Positions 16,934 through 26,130 are shown, counted from the first letter of the stretch. The stretch: DNA of 64,000 nt from Hymenobacter canadensis (GCF_027359925.1 NZ_CP114767.1:1364001-1428000); one strand, 5' to 3'. Notes: generated by a model not told the origin, from the letters alone. Program-made: numbers and translations.

Positions 16934-17908
16934 ATGTCTGCCATGCTTTCCGCTCCTGCTGCTTCTGCTTCTTTTCCCGCACCTCGCGCCGCCGCCGCCT
17001 TCCGCGAGACGGTAGCCGACTGGATGCGCCAGTTTCAGGACTGGCTGTGCCAGCAAATTGAACTGGCCGACGGTTCGGGCCGCTTTCAGGAAGACGCCTG
17101 GGAGCACCACGGCGGCGGTGGCGGGCGCAGCCGGGTGCTCACCCACGGCACCATCATCGAGAAAGGCGGCGTAAACTTCTCGGCCGTGCAGGGCACCATG
17201 AGCGAGCAGGCCGCCCGCGTGCTGCTCATGCCCAACCCCGAGTATTTTGCCACTGGCGTGAGCGTGGTGCAGCACCCGCGCAGCCCGCAGGTGCCTATTG
17301 CCCACATGAACGTGCGCTACTTCGAGGCCGGCAACGGCGAAGCCTGGTTTGGCGGCGGCCTCGACCTGACCCCGATTTACGTGGACGAAGCCCAGGCCCG
17401 CTGGTTTCACGAGCAGATTGCCGCGGCCTGCCTGCCCCACGACCCCACCTACTACGCCCGCTTCAAAACCTGGGCCGACGACTACTTTTTCCTGCCCCAC
17501 CGCCAGGAAACGCGCGGCGTAGGCGGCATCTTCTTCGACCGCCTCACGGTGGGCAAAGACGGCGACCGGGACGCGCTGTTTGCCTTCATTCAGGCCGTGG
17601 GCCGGGTATTTGGCGAAGCCTACTGCGAACTGCTGCGCCAGAACGCCGACCGCCCCTACACCGAGCGGGAGAAACTCTGGCAGCTGGTGCGCCGCGGCCG
17701 CTACGCCGAGTTCAACCTGGCCTTCGACCGGGGCACGCGCTTCGGCCTGGAAACCGGCGGCCGCACCGAAAGTATCCTCATGAGTCTGCCGCCGCAGTGC
17801 GAGTGGCACTATAATTTTCCCATCGAGCCGGGCTCCCCCGAAGCCGCCACCCAAGACTGGCTGCGCAAAGGAGTCGACTGGCTGGCCCCCACTCCTCCTG
17901 CAGTTTGA
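16934..17908 (+). CDS. hemF: Oxygen-dependent coproporphyrinogen-III oxidase
   Basis: A 324-residue enzyme of haem synthesis. It uses O2 to oxidatively decarboxylate two propionates of coproporphyrinogen III to give protoporphyrinogen IX. Diagnostic stretches are EDAWEHHGGGGGRSRVL, PIAHMNVRYFEAG, WFGGGLDLTPIY, RGVGGIFFDRL, YAEFNLAFDRGTRFGL and PPQCEWHYNF. The N-terminus has an Ala/Ser-rich extension of about 25 residues before the conserved core, so a slightly later start is possible. It overlaps the next gene by 4 bases. Presence of the O2-dependent form fits an aerobic organism. Confidence 0.95.
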   Translation: MSAMLSAPAASASFPAPRAAAAFRETVADWMRQFQDWLCQQIELADGSGRFQEDAWEHHGGGGGRSRVLTHGTIIEKGGVNFSAVQGTMSEQAARVLLMPNPEYFATGVSVVQHPRSPQVPIAHMNVRYFEAGNGEAWFGGGLDLTPIYVDEAQARWFHEQIAAACLPHDPTYYARFKTWADDYFFLPHRQETRGVGGIFFDRLTVGKDGDRDALFAFIQAVGRVFGEAYCELLRQNADRPYTEREKLWQLVRRGRYAEFNLAFDRGTRFGLETGGRTESILMSLPPQCEWHYNFPIEPGSPEAATQDWLRKGVDWLAPTPPAV

Positions 17909-18528
17909 TAGAAGCGCTACAATCGTTTGACCGCTGGCTGCTGGTGGCGGCCAACACCAACCGCACGCCCACGCTCGACGCTCTCATGGTGTTCTTCACG
18001 GAGCGTCTGGTGTGGTTTCCGGCGTATTTCGTGCTGCTGGTGATGCTGGCCTACCTGTTTGGGCGGCGGGCTTGGCTGCTGCTGCCCCTGCTGGGCGCCA
18101 GCGTGGCCCTGGCCGATGGCATCTCCAGCCGCTTGTTCAAGCCCTATTTCGCTCGCCTCCGCCCCTGCCACGACCCCGAGCTGTCAGCCACCTTGAACCT
18201 GATAAACGGCTGCGGCGGCCAGTTTGGGTTTATGTCGTCGCACGCGGCCAATGCCTTTGCCCTCACCGTATTTATGGCCTTGGTGCTGCCCCGGCGCTAC
18301 CGCGTGGCCAAGTGGCTGCTGCTGGGCTGGGCCCTGATAGTGAGCTACAGCCGCATATACCTGGCCGCCCACTTTCCGTCGGATGTGCTGGCCGGCGCGA
18401 TACTGGGCAGCCTGCTGGCCTGGGGCAGTGCCACCCTTTTTAAACGCCTGGATGTGCGGTGGTTCGGGTCCGGCAAGGCCACTGGGCTTGCCCTGGCCAC
18501 ATCCGAAAAAGCGCCTATCAGCCGGTAG
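17905..18528 (+). CDS. PAP2-family phosphatase, integral membrane
   Basis: A 207-residue protein starting at a TTG that overlaps the hemF stop (TTGA). It has about five or six membrane helices. The three PAP2 motifs are present: KPYFARLRP (KxxxxxxRP), SSHAAN (a variant of PSGH with Ser in place of Pro and Ala in place of Gly), and SRIYLAAHFPSD (SRxxxxxHxxxD). Such enzymes remove phosphate from undecaprenyl pyrophosphate, phosphatidic acid or related lipids at the outer face of the inner membrane. Overlap with hemF implies co-translation; no functional link is obvious. Confidence 0.85.
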   Translation: MIEALQSFDRWLLVAANTNRTPTLDALMVFFTERLVWFPAYFVLLVMLAYLFGRRAWLLLPLLGASVALADGISSRLFKPYFARLRPCHDPELSATLNLINGCGGQFGFMSSHAANAFALTVFMALVLPRRYRVAKWLLLGWALIVSYSRIYLAAHFPSDVLAGAILGSLLAWGSATLFKRLDVRWFGSGKATGLALATSEKAPISR

Positions 18529-18553
18529 AGTTCCGTATCGGCAATGGCTCGTT

Positions 18554-19300
18554 TTAGCGCTTCGTCACGCCGATGAGCACGCCCAGGTCGCCATCGGTCT
18601 GCCGCCAGTTCTGCGCCGGCAGGTAGGCGCGGGATACAAAGCCATCCAGATACAACGCATTCCGGCAGCCCTGCCGCCGGAAATACTGCGCGAATTCGTA
18701 GAAGTTCACCGGCTCCCGCGACAGGACGCACAGCACCCGCCCGTCGGGCAGCACGCCCACACCGTTGCGGATCTGGCGGTTCGCGGAGCCGGGCCGGAAC
18801 GCCGGGTGCAGCCGCCCATCCACCACCAGCATCGGCCCAGACTGGGTGGCGTAGCGCACACTGCGCTGGAGCCGAAGCCGCTCGAAATCGGCTGTGCGGC
18901 ACACGCCGGCCTGGTTATCGAGCGTGGTGTAGAAGACGCCGTTGGGTTTCAAGTAGAAATTGCCGGCCCCGGCCAGCGTGTCCAGGGGCGTTATCAGCCG
19001 CTGGTTTTCGATGTAGAGCCCCAGCGGCGCGTTGCCGGGCCGAAACATGCCGCCGTTCATGGCAAACTGCAGCGTGTCGCCGCGCCCGGCCAGCCAGTGG
19101 CGGAGCCGGCCCAGGCTGCGCAGTGGCCGGCGGTGCTCGTCCAGCCAATAGAGTTGGAGATTCTGTTGGCGGAGGTCAATTTGGTAGCTAAGAAAGCGCG
19201 CGGCAGGTGGCTGTGGCGGATCAGCCCACCGCAACAGCGCCCACACGCCTGACAGCAAGCCGCCGAATAGCAAAAGTTGGAATAGCCTAGATTTACGCAT
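18554..19300 (-). CDS. Phosphodiester glycosidase (NAGPA) family protein
   Basis: About 248 residues from the ATG at 19300 (MRKSRLFQ...), which gives an uncleaved anchor or signal helix of about 20 residues; a start 13 codons upstream is less likely. The exported domain has the family's FAMNGGMFRP, SGPMLVVDGRLHP, RNGVGVLPDGRVLCVLS and CRNALYLDGFVS blocks, as in NAGPA-like / DUF2233 proteins. Characterised relatives hydrolyse GlcNAc-1-phosphodiester-linked sugars. The bacterial substrate is unknown and probably a cell-surface glycan. Confidence 0.8.
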   Translation of the reverse strand: MRKSRLFQLLLFGGLLSGVWALLRWADPPQPPAARFLSYQIDLRQQNLQLYWLDEHRRPLRSLGRLRHWLAGRGDTLQFAMNGGMFRPGNAPLGLYIENQRLITPLDTLAGAGNFYLKPNGVFYTTLDNQAGVCRTADFERLRLQRSVRYATQSGPMLVVDGRLHPAFRPGSANRQIRNGVGVLPDGRVLCVLSREPVNFYEFAQYFRRQGCRNALYLDGFVSRAYLPAQNWRQTDGDLGVLIGVTKR

Positions 19301-19371
19301 TGACCTGGTGCCAGAGAAAAACGGCGCGACTTTGAGCAAACGTGCTGGCCGGTTCGTTCACGCCGCTGGGC

Positions 19372-20040
19372 CTAGTACGCAATAGCTAGGTTCAGGGCAC
19401 CAATATGCACAGTCTGGCCTTGCTGGTGCTCGTCGAACGTCAGCGTGAGGCGGTTTTCAGCTGCCGGCCGGAAGCTGAGCTGCGGCTGGCCGGCCAACTG
19501 CTGCAGCAAGGCTTCATCGTCGGCGTACTGGCGCAGGCCGAAGCTGACGTGGGTCAGGCGACGCAGGCCGGCGCGGTGCTGCGTGGGCTCGGTGGTGGCA
19601 GCTTTGGGGCCTTTGAACGGCAGCCGGAACGTCCAGGGTAGGCTGGGGTTGTGGGCGTGGGGCAGCACCTCTATGGGCAGGCCCGCCGGAAAGTACAGCG
19701 GTTGATACGCCAGCGCCGCCGCGAAAACCGGGTCGGTATCGGGCGTATTCACCAGACACAGGCCGTAGGGCGAGGCGCCCGTAGTGGCGTACCGGGCCCG
19801 CTCCCACAGCCGGGTAGGCTGCAGCAGCGGGCCGCTGATTTCAGCTTCATCGTGCACCCACAGAATCTCCAGAAAGAAATTTTCGAAGTAGAACTTCCGG
19901 TTTGTGGTGCCCTGGCCCGGATGTACGCGGCTGCTTCCCTCGGTCAGGCCCAGGGCCAGCATTTGCTCCGCTGCTTCCTGCGGCGAGTCGGAAAAGATGA
20001 ATAGATGGTCGATTTCCATGGTTGTGGCAGCGTTAGCCAT
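19372..20040 (-). CDS. VOC / glyoxalase-like domain protein
   Basis: About 222 residues. The start MEIDHLFIF (internal ATG at 20019) is the characteristic first strand of glyoxalase-like vicinal-oxygen-chelate proteins, so the true start may be 20019 rather than 20040. The later repeat unit is visible around LTHVSFGLRQ. There is no signal peptide. Chemistry is unassigned; the family includes dioxygenases, isomerases and antibiotic-binding proteins. Confidence 0.7.
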   Translation of the reverse strand: MANAATTMEIDHLFIFSDSPQEAAEQMLALGLTEGSSRVHPGQGTTNRKFYFENFFLEILWVHDEAEISGPLLQPTRLWERARYATTGASPYGLCLVNTPDTDPVFAAALAYQPLYFPAGLPIEVLPHAHNPSLPWTFRLPFKGPKAATTEPTQHRAGLRRLTHVSFGLRQYADDEALLQQLAGQPQLSFRPAAENRLTLTFDEHQQGQTVHIGALNLAIAY

Positions 20041-20088
20041 ACTGCCTGCTTCCCCTCAACCAGCGTAACCTGCCCGGAGTTTGTGCGC

Positions 20089-20679
20089 CTACTTGCCCAG
20101 CAGCTTGGCCACGTACTTGCCCACGATGTCGAACTCCAGGTTTACGCGGTGGCCGGGGCGCAGGTCCTGGAAGGTAGTGTGCTCGTAGGTGTAGGGGATG
20201 ATGGCCACGGAAAAGCCGTCGTCGGTGCTGTTGAAGCAGGTGAGGCTGGTGCCGTTGATGCAGATAGAGCCTTTTTCCACGGTTACGCGGCCGGCGCCGG
20301 GCTCGTGGCGGAACCGGTACAGCCAGCTGCCGTTCTGATCCTCCACCGACTCGCACTCGGCCGTGAGGTCCACGTGGCCCTGCACGATGTGGCCGTCGAA
20401 GCGGCCGTTGGCCGAGAGGCAGCGCTCCAGGTTCACGCGGCGGCCGGGTGCCCAGGCACTCAGATTGGTTTTCTGCAGCGTCTCGTCGATGGCCGTTACC
20501 ACGTGGGTGCCGGCCATGCCGTCCACGGCTACCACGGTCAGGCACACGCCGTCGTGAGCCACGCTCTGGTCAATCTTCAGTTCCTGGGCAAAGCCCGACT
20601 GCACGGTGAAGTGGATGTTGGAGTTTTCGCGGCGTACATCCGTGATGGTGCCGAGGGTTTCGATGATGCCAGTGAACAT
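20089..20679 (-). CDS. ribE: Riboflavin synthase, alpha chain
   Basis: A 196-residue lumazine-binding protein that dismutates 6,7-dimethyl-8-ribityllumazine to riboflavin. It starts with the invariant MFTGIIE and contains two homologous lumazine-binding repeats (about 1-95 and 96-190). Family residues include SVAHDGVCLTV in the first repeat, GHIVQGHVD at the junction, and GSICINGTSLT in the second. The length is typical. It stands alone here, with no other rib genes. Its start codon is 7 bases from the left inverted repeat of the GxxExxY element. Confidence 0.95.
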   Translation of the reverse strand: MFTGIIETLGTITDVRRENSNIHFTVQSGFAQELKIDQSVAHDGVCLTVVAVDGMAGTHVVTAIDETLQKTNLSAWAPGRRVNLERCLSANGRFDGHIVQGHVDLTAECESVEDQNGSWLYRFRHEPGAGRVTVEKGSICINGTSLTCFNSTDDGFSVAIIPYTYEHTTFQDLRPGHRVNLEFDIVGKYVAKLLGK

Positions 20680-20685
20680 GAATCG

Positions 20686-21334
20686 CAGATGGTGCAGATG
20701 AAGCCGCGGATAACGCAGATTCGTTCTGGTGAGGGATGAAAAAGATCCGTTTTGGTGGGGGATGATGTGTGTGTATCAGAACAGCTGGGTTTGTTCTGGT
20801 GCTACTTAGGTGGGGCGGGGGGAATTGACGAAGCGTTTATAGTTGAGCCGGACTTCACCAAAATTCAGGAGCAGGGCCACTTCGAGACGATAGGCGTGCA
20901 GATAATTCAGGACCTGGGCGTGGTGCAGCGGCGTGATTTCACTCAGGGCTTTAAGCTCCACCAGCACCGTATTTTCTACCAGGAAGTCAACCCGCCGGCT
21001 CCCCACATGTTCACCCCGGTAAATCAAAGGCAGCTCCAGCTCACGCTCGAAAGCCAGTCCGCTTTCCCGCAGCTCAATGGCGAGGCAACGCTGATACACC
21101 ACCTCCGGAAACCCCACTCCCAACTGCGTATGCACCCGCATGGCCGCTCCGATAACACTCCCAGTCAGCTCCTTATACTTGTATCCCTCCATATCAATCC
21201 AGCCAGCATATCAAGAAAAACAACGAATCAGCGCCATCCGCTCCTGCATCCACACTATCTGCGCTACAGAACAAATCTTTTAATCTCTCACCAGAACGAA
21301 TCTGCGCTATCCGCGGCTTCATCTGCACCATCTG
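20686..21334. mobile_element. GxxExxY cassette bounded by 52-bp inverted repeats (candidate mobile unit)
   Basis: The sequence 20686-20737 is the inverted copy of 21283-21334 with only two mismatches in 52 bases. Each arm is made of CAGATGGTGCAGATGAAGCC-like pieces. A more diverged copy of the same pattern sits just inside the right arm (about 21226-21275). The unit contains exactly one gene, the GxxExxY protein. It fits tightly between the start of ribE (7 bases away) and the stop of the sugar transferase (4 bases away), as an insertion into an intergenic gap would. No target-site duplication is obvious. Mobility is an inference. Confidence 0.6.
20806..21192 (-). CDS. GxxExxY protein (PD-(D/E)xK nuclease-like)
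   Basis: A 128-residue protein with the diagnostic GFPEVVY (G-x-x-E-x-x-Y) motif near residues 27-33. A nuclease-like core follows: RRVDFLVENTVLVELKAL gives the Asp and the E-x-K of the PD-(D/E)xK fold. The tail (LNYLHAYRLEVALLLNFG) is the usual family ending. Function is unknown; the fold suggests DNA cleavage or binding. The gene lies wholly inside a pair of near-perfect inverted repeats, which suggests it travels with them. Confidence 0.85.
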   Translation of the reverse strand: MEGYKYKELTGSVIGAAMRVHTQLGVGFPEVVYQRCLAIELRESGLAFERELELPLIYRGEHVGSRRVDFLVENTVLVELKALSEITPLHHAQVLNYLHAYRLEVALLLNFGEVRLNYKRFVNSPRPT

Positions 21335-21338
21335 TGAT

Positions 21339-22760
21339 CTACTTACCCCGCCCCTCCATGATGATCTTGAGCGTGTAGAGCAGCACCCGGAAGTCCATGG
21401 CCAGGCTCATGTTTTCGATGTAGAGGATGTCGAACTTGAGGCGCTCGACCATCTGGGCCACGGTTTCGGCGTAGCCATACTTCACCTGGCCGAGGCTGGT
21501 GAGGCCGGGCCGCACGCGGTGCAGGTGGCGGTAGTGGGGCGCAATCTTTACAATCTGGTCGATGAAGAACTGCCGCTCGGGCCGCGGGCCCACAATGCTC
21601 ATGTCGCCCTTGATGACGTTCCAGAACTGCGGCAGCTCATCTACCCGCACCTTGCGCATAAAGCGGCCCCAGGGCGTAATGCGCGGGTCGTGGTCGGAGC
21701 TGAGCGAGGGGCCCTGCTTCTCGGCATCCACGTACATCGAGCGGAACTTGTAGATGCGGAACGGCTGGCCCAGCCGTCCGATGCGCTCCTGCGAGTAGAA
21801 CACCGGCCCCGGCGACGAGAGCTTCACCATGATGGCCGTGAACAGGTAGCCAGGCCAGGCCAGCAGCAGAAACACGCTTGAGGCCACCACGTCAATCATC
21901 CGCTTGAGCACCTTCTGCCACACCGGCAGCAGGTCCTGCTTGATTTCGATGAGCGGCGTGCCAAACACGTGGCTCACCTTCACCGAGCCCAGCAGCATCT
22001 GATAGAGGTCGGGCAGGATGCTCACGCGGGCCGGCGTGCCTTCCAGCAGCGTCAGAATTTCCTCGATGACGCGGTGCTCACTGGGCTCGATGGCAATGAC
22101 GATCTGCTCGATTCCGAGGGCCCGGATCAGGGCGGGCAGGCGGCGGTAGGAGCCGCGGGCGGGCAGCTCGGCGGCCAGGGCCTCCTCGATGGCGCCTTCC
22201 TGCACGGGCGTGAAGCCCACCACTTTCAGGCCCAGGTGGCGTCCGGTGCGGCGTAACTCATGCAGCGTGTCGAGGGCCAGGGCGTTAGAGCCCACCAGCA
22301 GCGTATTGAAGAAGATGGTGCCGTTGCGCACCAGGTGCTGCACGCTGCTCACGGCCCAGGTGCGCAGAATGGCCGTGAGGGTGAAGTGCAGCAGGAAGTA
22401 GGCAGTGATGGTTTTGTAGTAAGAGCGGTAGTTCTGCACGCCCTCGTCGTCGAGCAGCAGCACGAAGAAAATCACCAGTGCCCCCAGCACCGACACCCGC
22501 GCCAGCCGTATAATCTCGGCCAGCCTGGACTTGCGGAAAATGTCGCGGTATTCGCCAATCAGGGCGTAGAGCACCGTCCAGAAGGCGGCAATCATCAGGG
22601 CCGAGCCGGAGAGAAAGAACAGCGCGCCCTCCGTGAAGCGGTAGCCGGCGGTGATTTCCTGCAGTAGGTATTTGCGTAGCAGAAAGAAGCACACCCAGGC
22701 CAGCAAGGCCGCCAGAAAGTCGGCGGCTATCAGCTTCAGTAGTTGGAAGGTGCGAATCAA
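21339..22760 (-). CDS. Exopolysaccharide polyprenyl glycosylphosphotransferase
   Basis: A 473-residue priming transferase of the WcaJ/undecaprenyl-phosphate glucose phosphotransferase type. The N-terminal half has four or five membrane helices and a nucleotide-binding-like soluble domain (about 145-260). The C-terminal catalytic domain has KRMIDVVASSVFLLL, SSPGPVFYSQERIG, YKFRSM, RKVRVDELPQFWNV and MSIVGPRPER. It transfers a sugar-1-phosphate to undecaprenyl phosphate at the inner membrane to start exopolysaccharide or O-antigen synthesis. No other polysaccharide genes are adjacent. Confidence 0.9.
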   Translation of the reverse strand: MIRTFQLLKLIAADFLAALLAWVCFFLLRKYLLQEITAGYRFTEGALFFLSGSALMIAAFWTVLYALIGEYRDIFRKSRLAEIIRLARVSVLGALVIFFVLLLDDEGVQNYRSYYKTITAYFLLHFTLTAILRTWAVSSVQHLVRNGTIFFNTLLVGSNALALDTLHELRRTGRHLGLKVVGFTPVQEGAIEEALAAELPARGSYRRLPALIRALGIEQIVIAIEPSEHRVIEEILTLLEGTPARVSILPDLYQMLLGSVKVSHVFGTPLIEIKQDLLPVWQKVLKRMIDVVASSVFLLLAWPGYLFTAIMVKLSSPGPVFYSQERIGRLGQPFRIYKFRSMYVDAEKQGPSLSSDHDPRITPWGRFMRKVRVDELPQFWNVIKGDMSIVGPRPERQFFIDQIVKIAPHYRHLHRVRPGLTSLGQVKYGYAETVAQMVERLKFDILYIENMSLAMDFRVLLYTLKIIMEGRGK

Positions 22761-22877
22761 GGGCAGTGCAATCGGGCCGGCAGCCGGGGCCGGCGGGTGA
22801 TACTATGGGCGCGAATGGGTAGCTTCGCACCGGATTTAATGCCCTAAAGGGCCTGCACGGCCCATTTTGGAGCCTCG

Positions 22878-22885
22878 CAAAGGTA
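22878..22885 (-). promoter_or_regulatory. Possible -7 element for the sugar transferase gene
   Basis: Read on the minus strand this is TACCTTTG, about 118 bases before the start at 22760. A CTTG lies 22 bases upstream of it, slightly too far for a good -33 element. Confidence 0.35.
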
Positions 22886-22979
22886 GAGCAATAAACCAGA
22901 ATCCATACAAGCCTCTGTGGCAGGCGGCCTGGCAGCCCCGGCCTGCTCCGCCCGCCACAGGCCCGCCCTTTCCCCGAGT

Positions 22980-23633
22980 ATGCACGCCGACACCTACCGA
23001 CACCGCGGCCAGCGCCGCACCCTCGTAGAAGAGCTGCGCCGCAAAGGCATCCGCCACGAACGGGTGCTGGCCGCCGTGCTGGCCGTGCCGCGCCACGCCT
23101 TCTTCGAGGCCGGCTTCGAGGCGCATGCCTACCAGGACAAGGCGTTTCCCATCGGCGAGGGCCAGACCATTTCGCAGCCCTACACCGTGGCCTACCAGAC
23201 GGCCCTGCTCGACCCCTCCCCCGAGCACCGGGTGCTGGAAATCGGCACCGGCTCGGGCTACCAGTGCTGCGTGCTGCTGGAACTCACGCCCCACGTATTC
23301 AGCATTGAGTATCAGCCGGTGCTGTTTGAGCGTACCGGCCGCCGCCTGGCCCACCTGCACCGGCAGGCCCATTTGTTTTGCGGCGACGGCTCGGTGGGTT
23401 TGCCCCAGCACGCGCCCTTCGACCGGATTCTGGTGACGGCCGGCGCGCCCACGCTGCCCCGCCCGCTGCTGCGGCAGCTGCGCGTGGGCGGCTGCCTGGT
23501 GATTCCGGTGGGCGACGCGCAGGTGCAGCGCATGGTGCGCGTAACGCGGGTGAGCGAGGAGGAATTCACGCGCGAGGAGTTCGAGGAATTCCGGTTTGTG
23601 CCGCTGCTGGGCCAGGCCGGCTGGGCCAGCTAG
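22980..23633 (+). CDS. pcm: Protein-L-isoaspartate O-methyltransferase
   Basis: A 217-residue cytoplasmic repair enzyme that methylates abnormal L-isoaspartyl residues so that they can revert to aspartate. Family landmarks are PRHAFF, AYQDKAFPIGEGQTISQPYTVA, the S-adenosylmethionine motif VLEIGTGSGY, the acidic SIEYQP, FDRILVTAGAP and LRVGGCLVIPVG. The ATG at 22980 gives the family-length protein; an upstream in-frame ATG would add 21 unrelated residues. A hairpin with a T7 run follows the stop. Confidence 0.93.
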   Translation: MHADTYRHRGQRRTLVEELRRKGIRHERVLAAVLAVPRHAFFEAGFEAHAYQDKAFPIGEGQTISQPYTVAYQTALLDPSPEHRVLEIGTGSGYQCCVLLELTPHVFSIEYQPVLFERTGRRLAHLHRQAHLFCGDGSVGLPQHAPFDRILVTAGAPTLPRPLLRQLRVGGCLVIPVGDAQVQRMVRVTRVSEEEFTREEFEEFRFVPLLGQAGWAS

Positions 23634-23661
23634 CCGCCGCTTTGCGCCGCCAGAAATCAGG

Positions 23662-23703
23662 GCCGCCTTTCTTTCCTTGCCGGAGAGAAGGGTGGCTTTT
23701 TTT
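23662..23703 (+). terminator. Rho-independent terminator after pcm
   Basis: An imperfect stem of about 15 bp with several G-U pairs (left arm GCCGCCTTTC, right arm GAAGGGTGGC) runs into seven T residues. Confidence 0.6.
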
Positions 23704-23894
23704 GCGGGGTGCGGGCGGCGGCGGCAGAACCTGCAGAACGGTTTTGCCGGCATCTTTTGCGGCCGTGTTGTAACTTGTCGGACCATCCCTGCGCCGCAGC
23801 CCGAAACCAGCTGTTGCGCACGCACTTACCCTGCTTTCACTGGCTTGGCACGGGCCATTGCCGCCGTTATTTCTTCCACCTTTTTTCCTGCTCA

Positions 23895-26111
23895 ATGCCC
23901 AACAAATCATTACTCAAACTATTGCTGCTGCTGACCGGGCTGCTTGGCCAGCTGGGCGCCACGGCCCAGCAGCGCGGCACCCGCTACCCCGAGCAGCACT
24001 ACGGCTTCCGGTGCGCCTCCGACAGCCTGCAGCAGCTGGAATGGGCCCGCAACCCCGCCGCCGAGCGCGAATACCGTGCCTTTATCCGGAGCGTGGCCAT
24101 GATGCCCGCCGCCGAGCAGGCCCGCCTGCTGGCCGCCCCCGACGTGACCGTGCCGGTGGTTATCCACGTTATCCATACGGGCACCGGCAACAACATCACC
24201 GAGGCGCAGGTGAATGATGCTATCCGCATTATGAATGAGGATTTCAGCAAAACCAACCGCGACACGGCCGACGTGATTCCGGAGTTTCAGCCGCTGTATG
24301 CCAACGTGGGCTTCCGGTTCCGGCTGGCCAAGAAAGACCCCGACGGCAACTGCACCACCGGCATCACGCGCACCTACTCCACCCAGACCAGCATCGGCGA
24401 CAACAACGTAAAAAACCTGATTCGCTGGGACCCCAACCGCTACCTTAATATCTGGGTGGTGGACGTGGCCAACGGCGCCGGCGGCTACGCCTACCTGCCC
24501 TGCGCCGGCACCGCCCTCGACGGCATCGTGATTCGCAACGCCCAGTTTGGCAGCATCGGCCGCTCGGGCGGCTCCAACTTCGCGGCCCGCTCCATGACCC
24601 ACGAGGTGGGGCACTACTTTGGCCTGCCGCACACCTGGGGCCCTTCCAACACGCCCGGCACCGCCTCCAACTGCGGCCTCGACGACGGCATTGCCGACAC
24701 GCCCAACACGGCGGGCGTTTCTTCCGGCTGCCCTTCCACCACCTACCGCCCCTGCAATGCCGACGGCACTGGCAGCACCACGCCCAACAACAACCCCACC
24801 GGCATTCTGTCCAACGTGCAGAACTACATGGACTATGCCACCTGCGCCAAGATGTTTACGCTGGGCCAGAAAACGGTGATGCGCGCCTCGCTCACCCGCT
24901 TCTGCCGCTCCACGCTGGTATCGGCCCAGAACCTGGTGCAGACCGGCACCAACGACGGCTACCAGGCGCCGGTCTGCGCGCCGGTAGCGGCCTTCCGCCC
25001 TTCCACGAACAGCGTGTGTGAAGGCGGCAGCGTCCTCTTCGCCGACTACTCCTACAACTACAACTACGTGGCCGCCACCACCCAGTTCGACTGGCGCTTC
25101 ACGGGCGGCACGCCGGCCACCAGCACGGCCCGCAACCCCGTAGTCACCTACCCCACGGCCGGCACCTACGACGCCACGCTCATCATCATCACCCCGGACG
25201 GGCGCGATACGCTGAAGCTGGAGCGGGTAGTGCAGGTGCTGGGCGCCAACTCCGGCGAGCAGGCCCCGCTGATTGAGTCGTTTGAAAACGCCGACTTCCC
25301 CAACAACTACGCCGGCGCCCCCATCCGCAACTGGACCATCACCTCGTCGGTGCCCGGCGCCAATCCGTTCAGCTGGCAGCGCGCCAACGGCACGGCGGCC
25401 ACCGGCGTAGCATACCTGCTGGCGCCTAACCCGTCGTTAGCGGCCGGTACGGTGAGCACGCTCATCTCGCCCAACATCAACCTGAGCAGCATCGGCAGCA
25501 CCCCCACCCTGAGCTTCGAGCGCGCCTACGCCCTGCGGTCGGCCACCGCCAACGACGTGCTGCGCATCTCGTTCAGCACCGACTGCGGCGCGTCGTGGTC
25601 GGCGCCGCTGACCTACAACGCCGCGGCCCTGGACACCAAGAACGGCGCCATCATCACCAACTTCGTGCCCACGGCCCGCGCCGACTGGCAGACGACCACC
25701 ATTCCGCTGCCGGCGGCTTACCAGGGCGCAACCAAGTTCCTGGTGCGCTTCGAGTCGGTGAGCGGCGTGGGCAACCGCATCTGCCTCGACAACGTGCGCC
25801 TGCTCGACCCGCAGGCCCCGCTGGCCAACCAGGAGGCCGAACTGGCCCGCCGCGGCATCAGCGTGTTCCCGAACCCGCTGACCGCTGAAACCGCCGTGCA
25901 TTTCACCCTGACCACCGCCACCCGCGCCGCCGTACGCCTCACCGACATGCTGGGCCGCGAAGTGGCGCAGGTAGCCGCCAAAACCTACGGCACGGGCGCC
26001 CAGAGCATCCGCCTGCAGGGCGCGGCCGGCCAGCCCCTGACGGCCGGCGTGTACCTGGTGCACCTCACCCTCGGCGACCAGACCTTCACCACCAAGGTGC
26101 TGGTGAACTAG
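23895..26111 (+). CDS. Secreted zinc metalloprotease with T9SS sorting domain
   Basis: A 738-residue protein with a signal peptide (cleavage near ATAQQ). A pappalysin-like M43 catalytic domain covers about residues 80-330, with the zinc site HEVGHYFGLPH (His236, Glu237, His240, His246) and the Met-turn NYMDY. A PKD-like domain follows (about 345-430, with FDWRFTGGTP), then a jelly-roll-type region (about 440-640). The C-terminal type A sorting domain (about 655-738) has ISVFPNPL, AAVRLTDMLGREV and GVYLVHL. It would cross the outer membrane by type IX secretion. The ATG at 23895 is the one that precedes the signal peptide. Confidence 0.92.
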   Translation: MPNKSLLKLLLLLTGLLGQLGATAQQRGTRYPEQHYGFRCASDSLQQLEWARNPAAEREYRAFIRSVAMMPAAEQARLLAAPDVTVPVVIHVIHTGTGNNITEAQVNDAIRIMNEDFSKTNRDTADVIPEFQPLYANVGFRFRLAKKDPDGNCTTGITRTYSTQTSIGDNNVKNLIRWDPNRYLNIWVVDVANGAGGYAYLPCAGTALDGIVIRNAQFGSIGRSGGSNFAARSMTHEVGHYFGLPHTWGPSNTPGTASNCGLDDGIADTPNTAGVSSGCPSTTYRPCNADGTGSTTPNNNPTGILSNVQNYMDYATCAKMFTLGQKTVMRASLTRFCRSTLVSAQNLVQTGTNDGYQAPVCAPVAAFRPSTNSVCEGGSVLFADYSYNYNYVAATTQFDWRFTGGTPATSTARNPVVTYPTAGTYDATLIIITPDGRDTLKLERVVQVLGANSGEQAPLIESFENADFPNNYAGAPIRNWTITSSVPGANPFSWQRANGTAATGVAYLLAPNPSLAAGTVSTLISPNINLSSIGSTPTLSFERAYALRSATANDVLRISFSTDCGASWSAPLTYNAAALDTKNGAIITNFVPTARADWQTTTIPLPAAYQGATKFLVRFESVSGVGNRICLDNVRLLDPQAPLANQEAELARRGISVFPNPLTAETAVHFTLTTATRAAVRLTDMLGREVAQVAAKTYGTGAQSIRLQGAAGQPLTAGVYLVHLTLGDQTFTTKVLVN

Positions 26112-26130
26112 CCGGTTCCACTACCCTTCA

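Noticed and set aside
16664..17854. N-terminal extension of the metallo-hydrolase to about 740 residues
   Set aside because: The extension is the antisense of hemF and unlike any MBL-fold protein; the MNILGKN start gives the expected length.
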